From Maledivibacter halophilus (GTDB taxonomy: Bacteria > Bacillota > Clostridia > Peptostreptococcales > Caminicellaceae), in assembly GCF_900167445.1 (NCBI RefSeq), contig NZ_FUZT01000004.1:248001-312000 (forward strand): 64,000 bases of DNA. The letters are read 5' to 3'. The number at the start of each line of letters is the position of its first letter. Positions within the stretch are counted from its first letter, which is position 1. The notes below the pieces were generated by a model, which saw only the letters and a list, made by a program, of their open reading frames with translations, made no database searches and had not been told where the DNA came from. Positions 44,813 to 53,356 of this stretch are shown here, in pieces. The position numbers and the translations under genes were made by a program.

Positions 44813-45721
44813 TTAAAGAAAATACTGAACCATTTCATTAATTGTATATTCATCCATATCAAACTTAAATAGAGGTATTTTATATATTTTATTTACAGGA
44901 ATTTCTTCTTGAATAACTTTTAGATATTTTTCTTCCTTAACTTTTTTGCTCTTCCAAAAATCATCTGAACTGTTGTCTGGTAAAATCTTATTGACAACCA
45001 GAGAATTTACTATTATATCATATGTTTTCAGCATTTTTACAGCTTTTTTAGTTTCTTCTATAGGCATTTTTTCAGCATTTAATACAAATATGAATTGTAA
45101 GTTTTCTCCATCGATCATTATTTCCCTTGCAAGGGTAAGATTTTTCTTTCTCTTGGATAGTATTTCAATTATCGGGTCTTTATCATCTTTGTTTTTTCCC
45201 ATCATCTTTTTTAAGCTCAGGGTTTTCCTTCTTTTATTAATTAGACTGTCCATCCATGTACCAAGCATTTCAGGGAGTGATAATAATCTTAAAGTATGAC
45301 CTGTAGGTGCAGTATCAAAAACAATGTAGTCAAAATCTTTAGATGTATTAATAATAAGTTCAATCATTTTATCGAATAATGCTGATTCGTGGGTGCCTGG
45401 AGATACACTGGCAGCGTCAAGCTGCTTGTTTAATTCTTCCATGATGATTGGACTCATAATGGAATGTAAATTTCTTCTTATTTTTTCTATATAAGCATTA
45501 CTTTCTTTCTGAGGGTTAATTTCCATACCAAATAAATTAGATTCCAGCTGAGTCATTTTATCTTGGATTTTGCAATGAAATAAATCTGAAATTGAATGAG
45601 CAGGATCTGTTGATACAAGCAATGTTTTCAATCCATTTCGAGCCTTTGAAAGGGCAAATGCTGTAGAACAGCTTGTTTTCCCAACTCCACCTTTTCCACC
45701 AAAAAAAATTATTTTTCCCAT
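44813..45721 (-). CDS. ArsA/Get3-family ATPase
   Basis: 302 residues, a single ATPase domain as in Get3-type proteins, not the duplicated arsenite pump ArsA. Deviant Walker A: FFGGKGGVGKTSCSTAFA. Switch regions: LLVSTDPAHSISDLF and FDTAPTGHTLRLLSLPEML. In eukaryotes Get3 targets tail-anchored proteins; bacterial single-domain members have mostly unknown clients. No arsB or arsR nearby, so arsenite export is unlikely. The small gene just upstream (45734-46030) is probably its partner, 12 bases apart. Confidence 0.87.
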   Translation of the reverse strand: MGKIIFFGGKGGVGKTSCSTAFALSKARNGLKTLLVSTDPAHSISDLFHCKIQDKMTQLESNLFGMEINPQKESNAYIEKIRRNLHSIMSPIIMEELNKQLDAASVSPGTHESALFDKMIELIINTSKDFDYIVFDTAPTGHTLRLLSLPEMLGTWMDSLINKRRKTLSLKKMMGKNKDDKDPIIEILSKRKKNLTLAREIMIDGENLQFIFVLNAEKMPIEETKKAVKMLKTYDIIVNSLVVNKILPDNSSDDFWKSKKVKEEKYLKVIQEEIPVNKIYKIPLFKFDMDEYTINEMVQYFL

Positions 45722-45733
45722 AACAAATCTCCT

Positions 45734-46030
45734 TTAAGGGTCTATGTCTAATTTACCTGCTTTTTCTTCCCATATTGATTTCTTGTCCGACATTCGCATA
45801 TTCCATTTTACAATATCTTCTCCTAAATAGGGTAATAGCTCTAATGCATAATAAGTTGTAGGTAAATCTATTCCCAGTAAGTCACCAAAACATAATAACA
45901 TAAATTGGTCCATAGTTTCAAAGGCTTCATTTTCTATATGACCATGGGCCTTTCCCTGCATATCTAAAGCTCCAACAAAAAATAACTTTATATTCTCTAA
46001 TGCTTCTACTATCCCAATGATTATCACCAC
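45734..46030 (-). CDS. Small ArsA-associated protein, resembling the cory-CC-star family
   Basis: 98 residues. The block FMLLCFGDLLGIDLPTTYYALELLPYL and the following W-x-R-x segment resemble the small cory-CC-star proteins that sit beside ArsA-like ATPases in Actinobacteria; this is from memory and lacks a clear CC pair. No membrane helix or signal is evident. The start is uncertain: GTG at 46030 is used, with only a weak ribosome site. Operon with the ATPase gene. Confidence 0.6.
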   Translation of the reverse strand: MVIIIGIVEALENIKLFFVGALDMQGKAHGHIENEAFETMDQFMLLCFGDLLGIDLPTTYYALELLPYLGEDIVKWNMRMSDKKSIWEEKAGKLDIDP

Positions 46031-46042
46031 TTTTCAATTAAA

Positions 46043-46200
46043 TGAGCAAATTGCATAATTACCTTCTCAAAAAACTAACTACTACATATTGGTTTAAAAT
46101 CTTCGAAGCTGTGCCATCGAAATATATTTAATTATAAATAATTAAATTAAGGATAATATTCCCATATGCAATTTTGCCAAATCAGAGTTATGCAATTTTT
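46043..46200 (+). repeat. Dispersed repeat family B, copy 4 (longest)
   Basis: GAGCAAATTGCATAATTACC, AACTACTACATATTGG, TTTAAAATCTTCGAAGC, then a 45-base AT-rich palindromic insert (TTTAATTATAAATAATTAAA), then ATATGCAATTTTGCCAAATC. The insert is missing from the copy at 40535. Confidence 0.75.
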
Positions 46201-46209
46201 AAAAATTAT

Positions 46210-46248
46210 TATAGTGGGAGAAAATTACAATTTTCTCCCACTATAAAA
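46210..46248 (-). terminator. Terminator of cstA
   Basis: TATAGTGGGAGAAAATT and AATTTTCTCCCACTATA form a 17-pair stem with a three- to four-base loop; on the minus strand it follows the cstA stop and is followed by AATAATTTTT. Confidence 0.88.
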
Positions 46249-46277
46249 TTATTTGTTTTTCTTTTTAACTTTAACTA

Positions 46278-47882
46278 TTATTCTTTAGCAACAGAATCTA
46301 TTTCTTTAAAGGCCTTTTGAGATTGTATTATTAAAACAATAGCTAATATGAATAATGCTACAGATAATAATAATAGCAGTATATTTCCTAGGTTGGCAAT
46401 CATCAATTGAATAAGGGCAACGAGGGTAACAGCAAACATAAATACCATTGGTATAATTGCCATTTTATATTCTCTACCTGATTTTTTCAACCAAATTCCA
46501 AGGGCTAATAGTGCAAGGGCAGCTAATAATTGGTTGGCTGATCCAAATAATGGCCAAATAGATTGCCAGCCTTTAAAAGCGAGGCCTCCACCTAAAGCCA
46601 CTGTAATTAATGTTGATACATATCTATTTGTCATTGGAGATGGCTGACCTTCACCTGATGTATCAAAGAATTCCTGGAATATAAATCTTGCAAGTCTTGT
46701 TGCTGTATCTAAACTTGTTAAAGCAAAAGCTGATATTGCAAGGGCTACAAAACTTTTTCCTGTGGCAAAGGGTAATCCAAATGAAGTCATAAAATTACCA
46801 ACACCACTTGAAAATACGTTTACTGGTCCGCCATTATTAAGCAATTCAGTTAATTTATCTCCAGCAATATAACCAGCAGTTACTATAGCGAGCACTGCTA
46901 AGATACCTTCAATAAGCATTGAACCATAACCAATCAGTCTAACATCCTTTTCATTATCTACTTGCTTTGCAGTTGTTCCAGACCCAACAAGGGAGTGAAA
47001 TCCGGATATAGCACCGCAGGCAACGGTTACAAACAACATTGGGAAAAGTGTTGCTTTTCCTATAGTAAAGCTTGTTACTGGAGCTAGCTGTAATGTAGGT
47101 CTCATAAAGATTACACCAATAAATCCTCCTATTAACATAGCATATAACAGGAATGAATTTAGATAATCTCTAGGTTGTAATAAAATCCAAACAGGTGTTA
47201 CGCTGGCTATAAAGATATAAGCAAGTAAAATAAATAGCCAAGCTGTTTTTCCAAGCTGTAATGGGAATAATGTTCCTAGATAGATACTTAGGAGTAATAG
47301 TGCCACACCAATAACACTACCGATTCCAAGGCTTACACCTCTCCTATATACAAAGAAACCAAAGACAATTGCAACAGCAATAAATAATACTGAAGCGGTT
47401 GCTGCTTCAGGTACAGATACAAAGGTGTCGGCCACAATATTAGCAAAGGCAGCTACTACTAATAATAATGTGAGCCATGCAAAGATAGCAAATAGTTTTT
47501 TACCGTTTTTACCAACTGTTACGCCAATTACCTCTCCTAAGGATTTTCCTTCATGCCTTACTGAAGCAAATAGAGCACCCATGTCATGGACACCGCCGAA
47601 GAAGATTGATCCAACTATAATCCATAAAAATACAGGAACCCATCCGAAGATGGCTGCGCTAATAGGTCCAACTATAGGACCTGCACCTGCAATAGAAGAA
47701 AAGTGATGTCCTAATAATACAGGAGCCTTTGCTGGTACATAATCTACACCATCATTTATGGTGTGGGCAGGTGTTTTCCTAGAAGGGTCAATGCCCCACT
47801 TTTTGCTTAAGTAGGCACCATAGGTTACATAGGCAATGAAAAAAACAATTGCTGAAATTAAAAGTAATACAAATGAGTTCAT
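46278..47882 (-). CDS. cstA: CstA/BtsT-family carbon starvation (pyruvate) transporter
   Basis: 534 residues with about fourteen membrane helices. The CstA signature is strong: KTPAHTINDGVDYVPAKAPVLLGHHFSSIAGAGPIVGPISAAIFGWVP, then GGVHDMGALFASVRHEGKSLGEVIG, and GFHSLVGSGTTAKQVDNEKDVRLIGYG. Members BtsT and CstA take up pyruvate in enteric bacteria, and CstA also peptides in some reports. It is shorter than E. coli CstA (about 700), as in Clostridia. RBS AAGGAGGA. The LytS/LytT pair upstream on the same strand resembles the BtsS/BtsR regulators of btsT. Confidence 0.92.
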   Translation of the reverse strand: MNSFVLLLISAIVFFIAYVTYGAYLSKKWGIDPSRKTPAHTINDGVDYVPAKAPVLLGHHFSSIAGAGPIVGPISAAIFGWVPVFLWIIVGSIFFGGVHDMGALFASVRHEGKSLGEVIGVTVGKNGKKLFAIFAWLTLLLVVAAFANIVADTFVSVPEAATASVLFIAVAIVFGFFVYRRGVSLGIGSVIGVALLLLSIYLGTLFPLQLGKTAWLFILLAYIFIASVTPVWILLQPRDYLNSFLLYAMLIGGFIGVIFMRPTLQLAPVTSFTIGKATLFPMLFVTVACGAISGFHSLVGSGTTAKQVDNEKDVRLIGYGSMLIEGILAVLAIVTAGYIAGDKLTELLNNGGPVNVFSSGVGNFMTSFGLPFATGKSFVALAISAFALTSLDTATRLARFIFQEFFDTSGEGQPSPMTNRYVSTLITVALGGGLAFKGWQSIWPLFGSANQLLAALALLALGIWLKKSGREYKMAIIPMVFMFAVTLVALIQLMIANLGNILLLLLSVALFILAIVLIIQSQKAFKEIDSVAKE

Positions 47883-47902
47883 AAAAATTAATCCTCCTTC
47901 TG

Positions 47903-48391
47903 CTAAGATAGAATCTTTTTAAGTTCCTTCTTAGCGTATTTATTTGATAATCCCTCTTTATTGTCGGGATTTATCAGCACAAGTCCAACATTAATCCAGC
48001 CCTTTAATCCAAATTTAAAACTTTTATAAAAATTGAATTTTTTAATGGAGTTAATTAATTTTTTATTTGTTGGCAAATCTGTTTCAAATATAAATATGAT
48101 GGTACTAGACATATGTTCGTCATTTACATCAATTATTTGAGAATAGTGATTATTGATTAAATTTTTAATTTCATTTAAAGTTTCCTCAGCAAATCCTTTA
48201 TCTAGTTTTTTATATAGAATATATTCATTATTTTCAAAGGCATATAATTCTATTTTTTTATGAAGTATATATTTAGAATTTCTTTGATTATAGCGGGCTA
48301 TAAAATTAAAATCTTTGCCAGCTATGGAAAAATTATCTTCCAAATTATAATAAGTCTCTAATTTTCTTCTTAGTGTTTGTTCAAAAAACAT
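47903..48391 (-). CDS. Unknown 162-residue protein between cstA and lytT
   Basis: No family recognised. Soluble, Lys/Asn/Phe-rich, no signal peptide or membrane helix. Strand-rich central part (FIARYNQRNSKYILHKKIELYAF) and a C-terminal KKELKKIL helix. Same strand as cstA (20-base gap) and 109 bases after lytT, so it belongs to the cstA unit. A role in pyruvate metabolism or carbon starvation response would be inference from position. Confidence 0.65.
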   Translation of the reverse strand: MFFEQTLRRKLETYYNLEDNFSIAGKDFNFIARYNQRNSKYILHKKIELYAFENNEYILYKKLDKGFAEETLNEIKNLINNHYSQIIDVNDEHMSSTIIFIFETDLPTNKKLINSIKKFNFYKSFKFGLKGWINVGLVLINPDNKEGLSNKYAKKELKKILS

Positions 48392-48500
48392 AAAACCCGC
48401 CTCCTATATATAATTATACAGGAAGCGGATAAAATTAATTACATTTAATACCAAAATGAACATAATTAGTATTGAAAAGTACAAATCATAAGTTAAATGG

Positions 48501-49262
48501 TTATAGAATTTGCATCCGGTTTTTAAGCTCTGCAGTTTGATTCCTACTAACGGGAATTTCCTTATTAAACCCTTTTAATTTTACTCTATAGGTTCTATTG
48601 AACCAGGGAATTATTGATTCTATATAATTTAAATTAATAATATAAGAGCGATGACATTTCAAAAATTCATCTTCAGGCAATATTTGTTCAATTTCAGACA
48701 GGGATTTATAGCATTCAAATTCTTTATCTGAAGTAACAATTTTTACGGTTTTATCTTCAATGTAAATACAAACTATGTCCTCTGATTTAACTGGAAATAA
48801 AACACCATCTTTATATAAACATAAATGGCTTTTGCGTTCTTGAGATAAACTGAATTCACTAAGAAATTTATCTACTTTATTCATATTAAGCTTTTTTTGT
48901 TCCTTTAATCCCTTCAATTTAGAAAGTGATGTTAAAAAACGTTCTTCTTTTAATGGCTTTAAAAGATAGTCTACAGCATTTAATTCAAAGGCCTTTATTG
49001 CATATTCATCATAAGCGGTTACGTATACAATATAGGTATCTATTTTTTTACTTAGGATTTTTTTAGCCAGTTCAATACCGTCTAATAGTGGCATGCTAAT
49101 ATCACAAAATACGACCTCGGGTTCAAGTGTCAGAATTAAATTCAAAGCTTCTACTCCATTTTCAGCTTCTCCAATAACCTTGAAATCCTTATGATTGTCT
49201 AATAGAAATTTCAATTCATCCCTTGCGGGTTTTTCATCATCTACAACAATACAATTAATCAA
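48501..49262 (-). CDS. lytT: LytTR-family response regulator (LytT/BtsR type)
   Basis: 253 residues. Receiver domain 1-120 with the phospho-acceptor Asp in VVFCDISMPLLDG and Lys in LLKPLKEERF. A LytTR DNA-binding domain (about 150-250) carries the beta-rich signature DIVCIYIEDKTVKIVT, CHRSYIINLNYIESI and GFNKEIPVSR. Partner of the LytS kinase gene 16 bases upstream. In E. coli the BtsR homologue activates btsT, a CstA family gene, consistent with cstA downstream. Confidence 0.9.
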   Translation of the reverse strand: MINCIVVDDEKPARDELKFLLDNHKDFKVIGEAENGVEALNLILTLEPEVVFCDISMPLLDGIELAKKILSKKIDTYIVYVTAYDEYAIKAFELNAVDYLLKPLKEERFLTSLSKLKGLKEQKKLNMNKVDKFLSEFSLSQERKSHLCLYKDGVLFPVKSEDIVCIYIEDKTVKIVTSDKEFECYKSLSEIEQILPEDEFLKCHRSYIINLNYIESIIPWFNRTYRVKLKGFNKEIPVSRNQTAELKNRMQIL

Positions 49263-49278
49263 AGATATTTCTCTCCTT

Positions 49279-50949
49279 TCATTTAGGAATAGTCATTTTT
49301 ATTGATGTTCCAGAATGAATAGTACTCTCTATACTAAATTTGCAGCTCTCTCCATAACAACTTTTTATACGTCTATAGACATTAGAAATTCCAATCCCAG
49401 TACTTTCATCATATTTCCTTACTTCTTCCAATTTTTCATTATCCATACCGATACCATCATCAGTAACTTCAACGGTGTAAAATGATTTTAATTCGGTGAT
49501 TTTAATATTTATATTTCCACCGTCTACTTTCTTGTTAACACCATGTTTAACTGCATTCTCTACAAGGGGCTGAATTGATAGGGGAGGAATGAGATATTCC
49601 ATACTACAATTAATATCGTATCTAACATTAAGCTTTTCACCAAATCTAGCTTTTTCTATGATTAAATATGCTTTTACATGGTTTAATTCTTCCTTTAAGC
49701 TAATAAAGGCTTTATTGTTTTGCATATTCATTCTAAAATAATCGCTTAAATGAATTAATAAATTTCTTGCTGATTCTGGTTTAGTTCTACTAAGAGAAAT
49801 AATAGTATTAATTGCATTAAATAAAAAATGAGGATTCATCTGAGTTTGTAAGGCCCTAATTTCAGCTTTAACTGCGGCTTTTGAAATTTCTTCTAGGCGA
49901 CTTAGTTCCAGTTGTGATGAAAATAAATTTCTAAGGCCCTTGGCTAGCTCTATATCCTGGGCCAATATTTCTGCCGTTGTTTTATAAAGCTTCAAGGCTC
50001 CTTTAGTTTCTAAACCATCCTTAAGAGGTACCACTATTGATGAAACTAATTTACAATTTTTATTTGTACAGCCGATTCCTTTTTTTGTATTTGCAATAGT
50101 CATCCTGCCGGATTTTAAGGTTTGTAAAGTAACGGCTGTTTTACAGAATGTTCCTGGAAGATGATGGTCACTTCCCACACCGATATGGGCTAGAATTTTC
50201 GATTTGTCTGTTATTGCTATTGCGTTAAAATCGGTGGACCTATAAATTATTTCAGCTGCTTTATTTGCCGTTTCCAAAGTAAGGCCATTCTTAAAATACT
50301 TAAGGGTTTTATCGGCTATTAAAAGGGATTGTTTTGCACTGTGGGTTGCTTCTATTGAGGTTATATCCTTAATGTTTTGTATAATCATAATAAAAACGCT
50401 TATTCCAATAGAATTATTGATAATCATGGGTATTCCTATAATTCCCACAAGATCTACTGCTACTTCAAAGGGCTTGGCCAATGTGAGTATTATAACCATC
50501 TGTAGGGTTTCAAGTATCAGACCAATACCTAGTGCATAAATTATTTTATTTGTATTTTTTTTGAATCTAGAGCTCATTAGTCCAGCGATAACTCCTTCAG
50601 TAAAAGTAGAAAGGGAACAACTAAAACTGGTAAAGCCTCCAATGTCGATAAGGAATCGATGAATGCCGGCAATTGCGCCGGATAATATTCCAACTAGTGG
50701 TCCCCCTAGCAAGCCGCCAACAGCTACACCTATTACTCTGGTGTTGGCAATTGCACCACTTATAGATATACCCGTATAAGTTCCAACGATACTCAGAAAT
50801 CCAAAGAAAATACCCATAAATATTTTTTCATTAGTATTTTGATTTTCTTTTGCAAATATATTTTTGAAAACTTTAGCCTTTGAGAGAATCAGTGCAAGCA
50901 TAATGATAAATCCAACTCGGTAAATTAAGTCTATTAACATTAACTTCAT
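49279..50949 (-). CDS. lytS: LytS-family sensor histidine kinase (5TMR-LYT, GAF, His_kinase)
   Basis: About 556 residues. N-terminal 5TMR_LYT membrane domain (about 1-190; NTRVIGVAVGGLLGGPLVGILSGAIAGIHR), a GAF-like region (about 225-350; ILAHIGVGSDHHLPGT), then a LytS-type kinase core with the HFLFNAINTI motif and an HATPase_c domain (VENAVKHGV, DDGIGM, TGIGISNV). Autophosphorylation and transfer to the LytT regulator are expected. BtsS, a homologue, senses extracellular pyruvate. The start is uncertain between 50958 and 50949; the ribosome site AAGGGG favours 50949. Confidence 0.88.
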   Translation of the reverse strand: MKLMLIDLIYRVGFIIMLALILSKAKVFKNIFAKENQNTNEKIFMGIFFGFLSIVGTYTGISISGAIANTRVIGVAVGGLLGGPLVGILSGAIAGIHRFLIDIGGFTSFSCSLSTFTEGVIAGLMSSRFKKNTNKIIYALGIGLILETLQMVIILTLAKPFEVAVDLVGIIGIPMIINNSIGISVFIMIIQNIKDITSIEATHSAKQSLLIADKTLKYFKNGLTLETANKAAEIIYRSTDFNAIAITDKSKILAHIGVGSDHHLPGTFCKTAVTLQTLKSGRMTIANTKKGIGCTNKNCKLVSSIVVPLKDGLETKGALKLYKTTAEILAQDIELAKGLRNLFSSQLELSRLEEISKAAVKAEIRALQTQMNPHFLFNAINTIISLSRTKPESARNLLIHLSDYFRMNMQNNKAFISLKEELNHVKAYLIIEKARFGEKLNVRYDINCSMEYLIPPLSIQPLVENAVKHGVNKKVDGGNINIKITELKSFYTVEVTDDGIGMDNEKLEEVRKYDESTGIGISNVYRRIKSCYGESCKFSIESTIHSGTSIKMTIPK

Positions 50950-51100
50950 AGTAATCATAACCCCTTATCATTATTGTATAGTAAAATTATATCAAATTTA
51001 ACTTATCAAGGTAATTAAAATTGAATATTATAATTAGAAATTTCATAGAAATTATTAAGTATATGAGAATTATAAAATTTGAATTAAGGAGGAAATTGAT

Positions 51101-52048
51101 TTGGAAATGACTATATTATTATTTTGTATTGGTCTAATATTAATTATAAAAGGTGGAGATATGTTTGTTGAATCTTCAGTTAATATAGCCAGAGCTACCC
51201 ATTTGCCAGAAATATTTATTGGTGCCACAATAGTAAGTATAGCTACTACAACTCCAGAAGGCATTGTATCTATTACAGCAGCAGCAAAGGGATATACTTC
51301 AATGAGTATAGGTAATGCAATTGGTTCTACAATATGCAATACAGGCTTAGTATTAGGGTTTAGCAATATTATTATTCCCGGTAAAATCAAGGGAAGATTT
51401 TTTAAAATGAAATCGGTTCTAATAATAGTTTATTTTATTATCATTATTATTTTATCCTACGATGGTCTAATTGATATTAGTGATTCTATAATATTACTAA
51501 TACTTTTATTTGTATACATAATATTAGAGGGATTTGTACTAAAATATAAAAAGAATCAAAATTTAAAAAATAATAAAATGAAAATTGGATTAAGAGGTAA
51601 ATTTGAAATTTTTCTATCTTTTACCATAGGCTTATTAGGAATTGTAATAGGTTCAAATCTACTTATTAATAATGGGGTAATCCTTGCTGAATTTATAGGT
51701 GTTCCAGAATCAGTAATAAGTTTATCTATAATAGCTCTAGGAACTTCCCTACCGGAGCTGACTACAGCACTAACCGCTTTAAAAAAAGGTCATACAGCCC
51801 TATCGGTTGGAAATGTAATAGGGGCAAATATATTGAATATAACATTAGTTATAGGAGTTTCTGGAATAGTAAATCCCCTTAAAGTAGTGAAACAAAATTT
51901 GTTTTTGGATTTTCCCGTATCCTTCTTAATGATTTTAATTCTTACAATACCCTGTTTTTTAAGAAACAGGATAAGCAGGGTTCAATCTGCTTTTTTACTG
52001 TTTATTTATGTTGCATACATAACTATATTGTATAGAATTTATTTATAA
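51101..52048 (+). CDS. Calcium/sodium:cation antiporter (CaCA family)
   Basis: 315 residues, about ten membrane helices, with the two inverted alpha repeats typical of CaCA exchangers. Repeat 1: STIVSIATTTPEG... with GNAIGSTICNTGLVLG. Repeat 2: ALGTSLPELTTAL with GNVIGANILNITLVIG. YrbG-type sodium/calcium exchangers show the same pattern. The TTG at 51101 follows AAGGAGG; an ATG at 51107 is less well placed. Cation specificity cannot be set from sequence. Confidence 0.88.
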   Translation: MEMTILLFCIGLILIIKGGDMFVESSVNIARATHLPEIFIGATIVSIATTTPEGIVSITAAAKGYTSMSIGNAIGSTICNTGLVLGFSNIIIPGKIKGRFFKMKSVLIIVYFIIIIILSYDGLIDISDSIILLILLFVYIILEGFVLKYKKNQNLKNNKMKIGLRGKFEIFLSFTIGLLGIVIGSNLLINNGVILAEFIGVPESVISLSIIALGTSLPELTTALTALKKGHTALSVGNVIGANILNITLVIGVSGIVNPLKVVKQNLFLDFPVSFLMILILTIPCFLRNRISRVQSAFLLFIYVAYITILYRIYL

Positions 52049-52169
52049 AACTTATTTCTGTCACATTAATACTATTTGCGAATAATATAAATACAAATAT
52101 AAAAATAAACAACTTTTATGTTTGAGGAAATTGATAATTACTTCCTGTTTTATTGAGGGTGTGGTGAGA

Positions 52170-52793
52170 GTGACTGAAGCCTTGTTAATAGCAATAGCTA
52201 TTTGTATCGACTCCTTTGCTTTGGGGATAACCTATGGAATTAAGCAAATCAAAGTGTCAAAGATTTCAATATTAATAATTAGCTTAATAACTATTATTAA
52301 TCTAGGGATATCTATTTCCTTTGGGCAATTGGTAAAGCAATATATTTCAGAGAGTACTGCTTCACTGATAAGCTGTATTGTATTAATTGGATTAGGGTCT
52401 TTTTTTATGTTAGAAGGATATATTAAATATAAGGTTGAAAATAAGTCCAGTAATAGGTTAGGTAAATTGTACATACCAAAGCTCGGGATCATAATAGACA
52501 TTGCTTTAGATTCCACAAAAGCAGATTTGGATGTATCGGGGGATATAAATATAAAAGAAGCTCTATATTTGGGATTAGTACTTTCAGTTGATGCCCTAGG
52601 ATCAGGTTTTGGAATTTCACTGGGGGGAATAAATCCTTCATATTTCCTCTTTTTTGTGTTTTGTATTAACTTTTTTTCAATTTTATATGGAAAATATTTG
52701 GGGAGCTCCATAAAGAGTTATAAAAAAAGTTTAAAGGCGTCTCTTTTGCCTGGAGGTATTTTGATCTTTGTGGGACTGTTAAAATGGATATAA
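52170..52793 (+). CDS. ytaF: Sporulation membrane protein YtaF (MntP-like fold)
   Basis: About 207 residues with six membrane helices. Two Asp-rich helices, AIAICIDSFALGITYGIKQIK and LVLSVDALGSGFGISLGG, form the inverted repeat typical of MntP/YtaF proteins. YtaF is a spore-associated member of this manganese-exporter-like family in Bacilli. The GTG at 52170 follows TTGAGGGTG; a GTG at 52161 is also possible. The gene ends at a 25-pair terminator. Confidence 0.85.
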   Translation: MTEALLIAIAICIDSFALGITYGIKQIKVSKISILIISLITIINLGISISFGQLVKQYISESTASLISCIVLIGLGSFFMLEGYIKYKVENKSSNRLGKLYIPKLGIIIDIALDSTKADLDVSGDINIKEALYLGLVLSVDALGSGFGISLGGINPSYFLFFVFCINFFSILYGKYLGSSIKSYKKSLKASLLPGGILIFVGLLKWI

Positions 52794-52843
52794 CAATAAA
52801 GAATCCTTTGACTATTAAAATAGTCAAAGGATTCTTTATTGTT
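52792..52843 (+). terminator. Very long terminator hairpin after ytaF
   Basis: About 25 pairs (AACAATAAAGAATCCTTTGA with TCAAAGGATTCTTTATTGTT) around AAA, starting inside the ytaF stop codon, followed by ATTTCT. Confidence 0.85.
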
Positions 52844-52877
52844 ATTTCTAATTGTAAAAATTGTATAGTTAAAACCA

Positions 52878-52940
52878 TTCCCGTTTTTGGGAAAAGTATC
52901 AAAATTGGGAATAGGCTAGTGTCAATTTTGGGAAAAACGG
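52878..52940 (+). promoter_or_regulatory. Candidate AcoR enhancer (upstream activator sites) for the aco operon
   Basis: Three copies of TTGGGAA in 45 bases (GGGAA at 52889, 52907 and 52930), the outer ones flanked by CCGTTTTT and AAAAACGG as inverted ends. They lie about 150-200 bases before the -24/-12 promoter, a normal distance for sigma-54 activators. Assignment to AcoR is inference. Confidence 0.5.
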
Positions 52941-53082
52941 CTTATTTAAAATTTAACAAGCCCTACATAGAAAATATAATAAAGAAAACATTAAAAATTT
53001 ATGAGTCTATAATATTGAAATTTAGCTCTTTTATTTACAGTATATAAAATAATTATAGACATTGTTCTATTGATTTATTAAA

Positions 53083-53100
53083 TTGGCATATAATTTGCTC
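53083..53100 (+). promoter_or_regulatory. Sigma-54 (-24/-12) promoter of the aco operon
   Basis: TTGGCATATAATTTGCTC: GG at 53085-53086 and GC at 53097-53098 with ten bases between, matching TGGCAC-N5-TTGC. The AcoR-type activator gene at 59332 has the sigma-54 contact domain. Confidence 0.8.
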
Positions 53101-53222
53101 TTACTATTTGTGAAAGGAATTTCCAATGGTTAAGGAGGGAAGACAGTCTTAAAGGTATAGTAAAAATTGCCTAGGAGCTTTAAAGAAAGGTTTATAAAAA
53201 AATATGAAAGGAGGCAGTTAAA

Positions 53223-53339
53223 TTAGAAGATTTATTATAGAATTCGGTTTTAGGTTTATATATTCCAAATTTTGGAGATAAAGATGATAGTATTGAAGTT
53301 GCTGTGGCTTGTATAGAGGTAGAAATACTAAAACAATGA
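53223..53339 (+). pseudogene. Possible short ORF remnant with in-frame TAG ahead of acoA
   Basis: After the strong site AAAGGAGGCAG at 53208-53219, a frame reads KLEDLL, then TAG at 53238-53240, then 32 sense codons (NSVLGLYIPNFGDKDDSIEV and so on, ending EILKQ) to TGA at 53337. No standard start codon is in place before the TAG. The open stretch and good ribosome site suggest a decayed small gene; I do not recognise it. It could also be a coincidence. Confidence 0.35.
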
Positions 53340-53356
53340 AATGGGAGGGACTAATT

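Noticed and set aside
44813..46030. Arsenite efflux operon
   Set aside because: The ATPase has one domain only and no arsB, arsD or arsR lies nearby.
52232..52711. 159-codon frame antisense to ytaF
   Set aside because: Shadow frame of a conserved membrane protein; no start signal.
52784..53047. An 87-codon open frame after ytaF
   Set aside because: It runs through the long ytaF terminator and the candidate AcoR sites, has no ribosome site and unlikely composition.
53238..53240. TAG read as pyrrolysine
   Set aside because: No pylT or pylS genes in the window and no homologue recognised; decay or chance is simpler.
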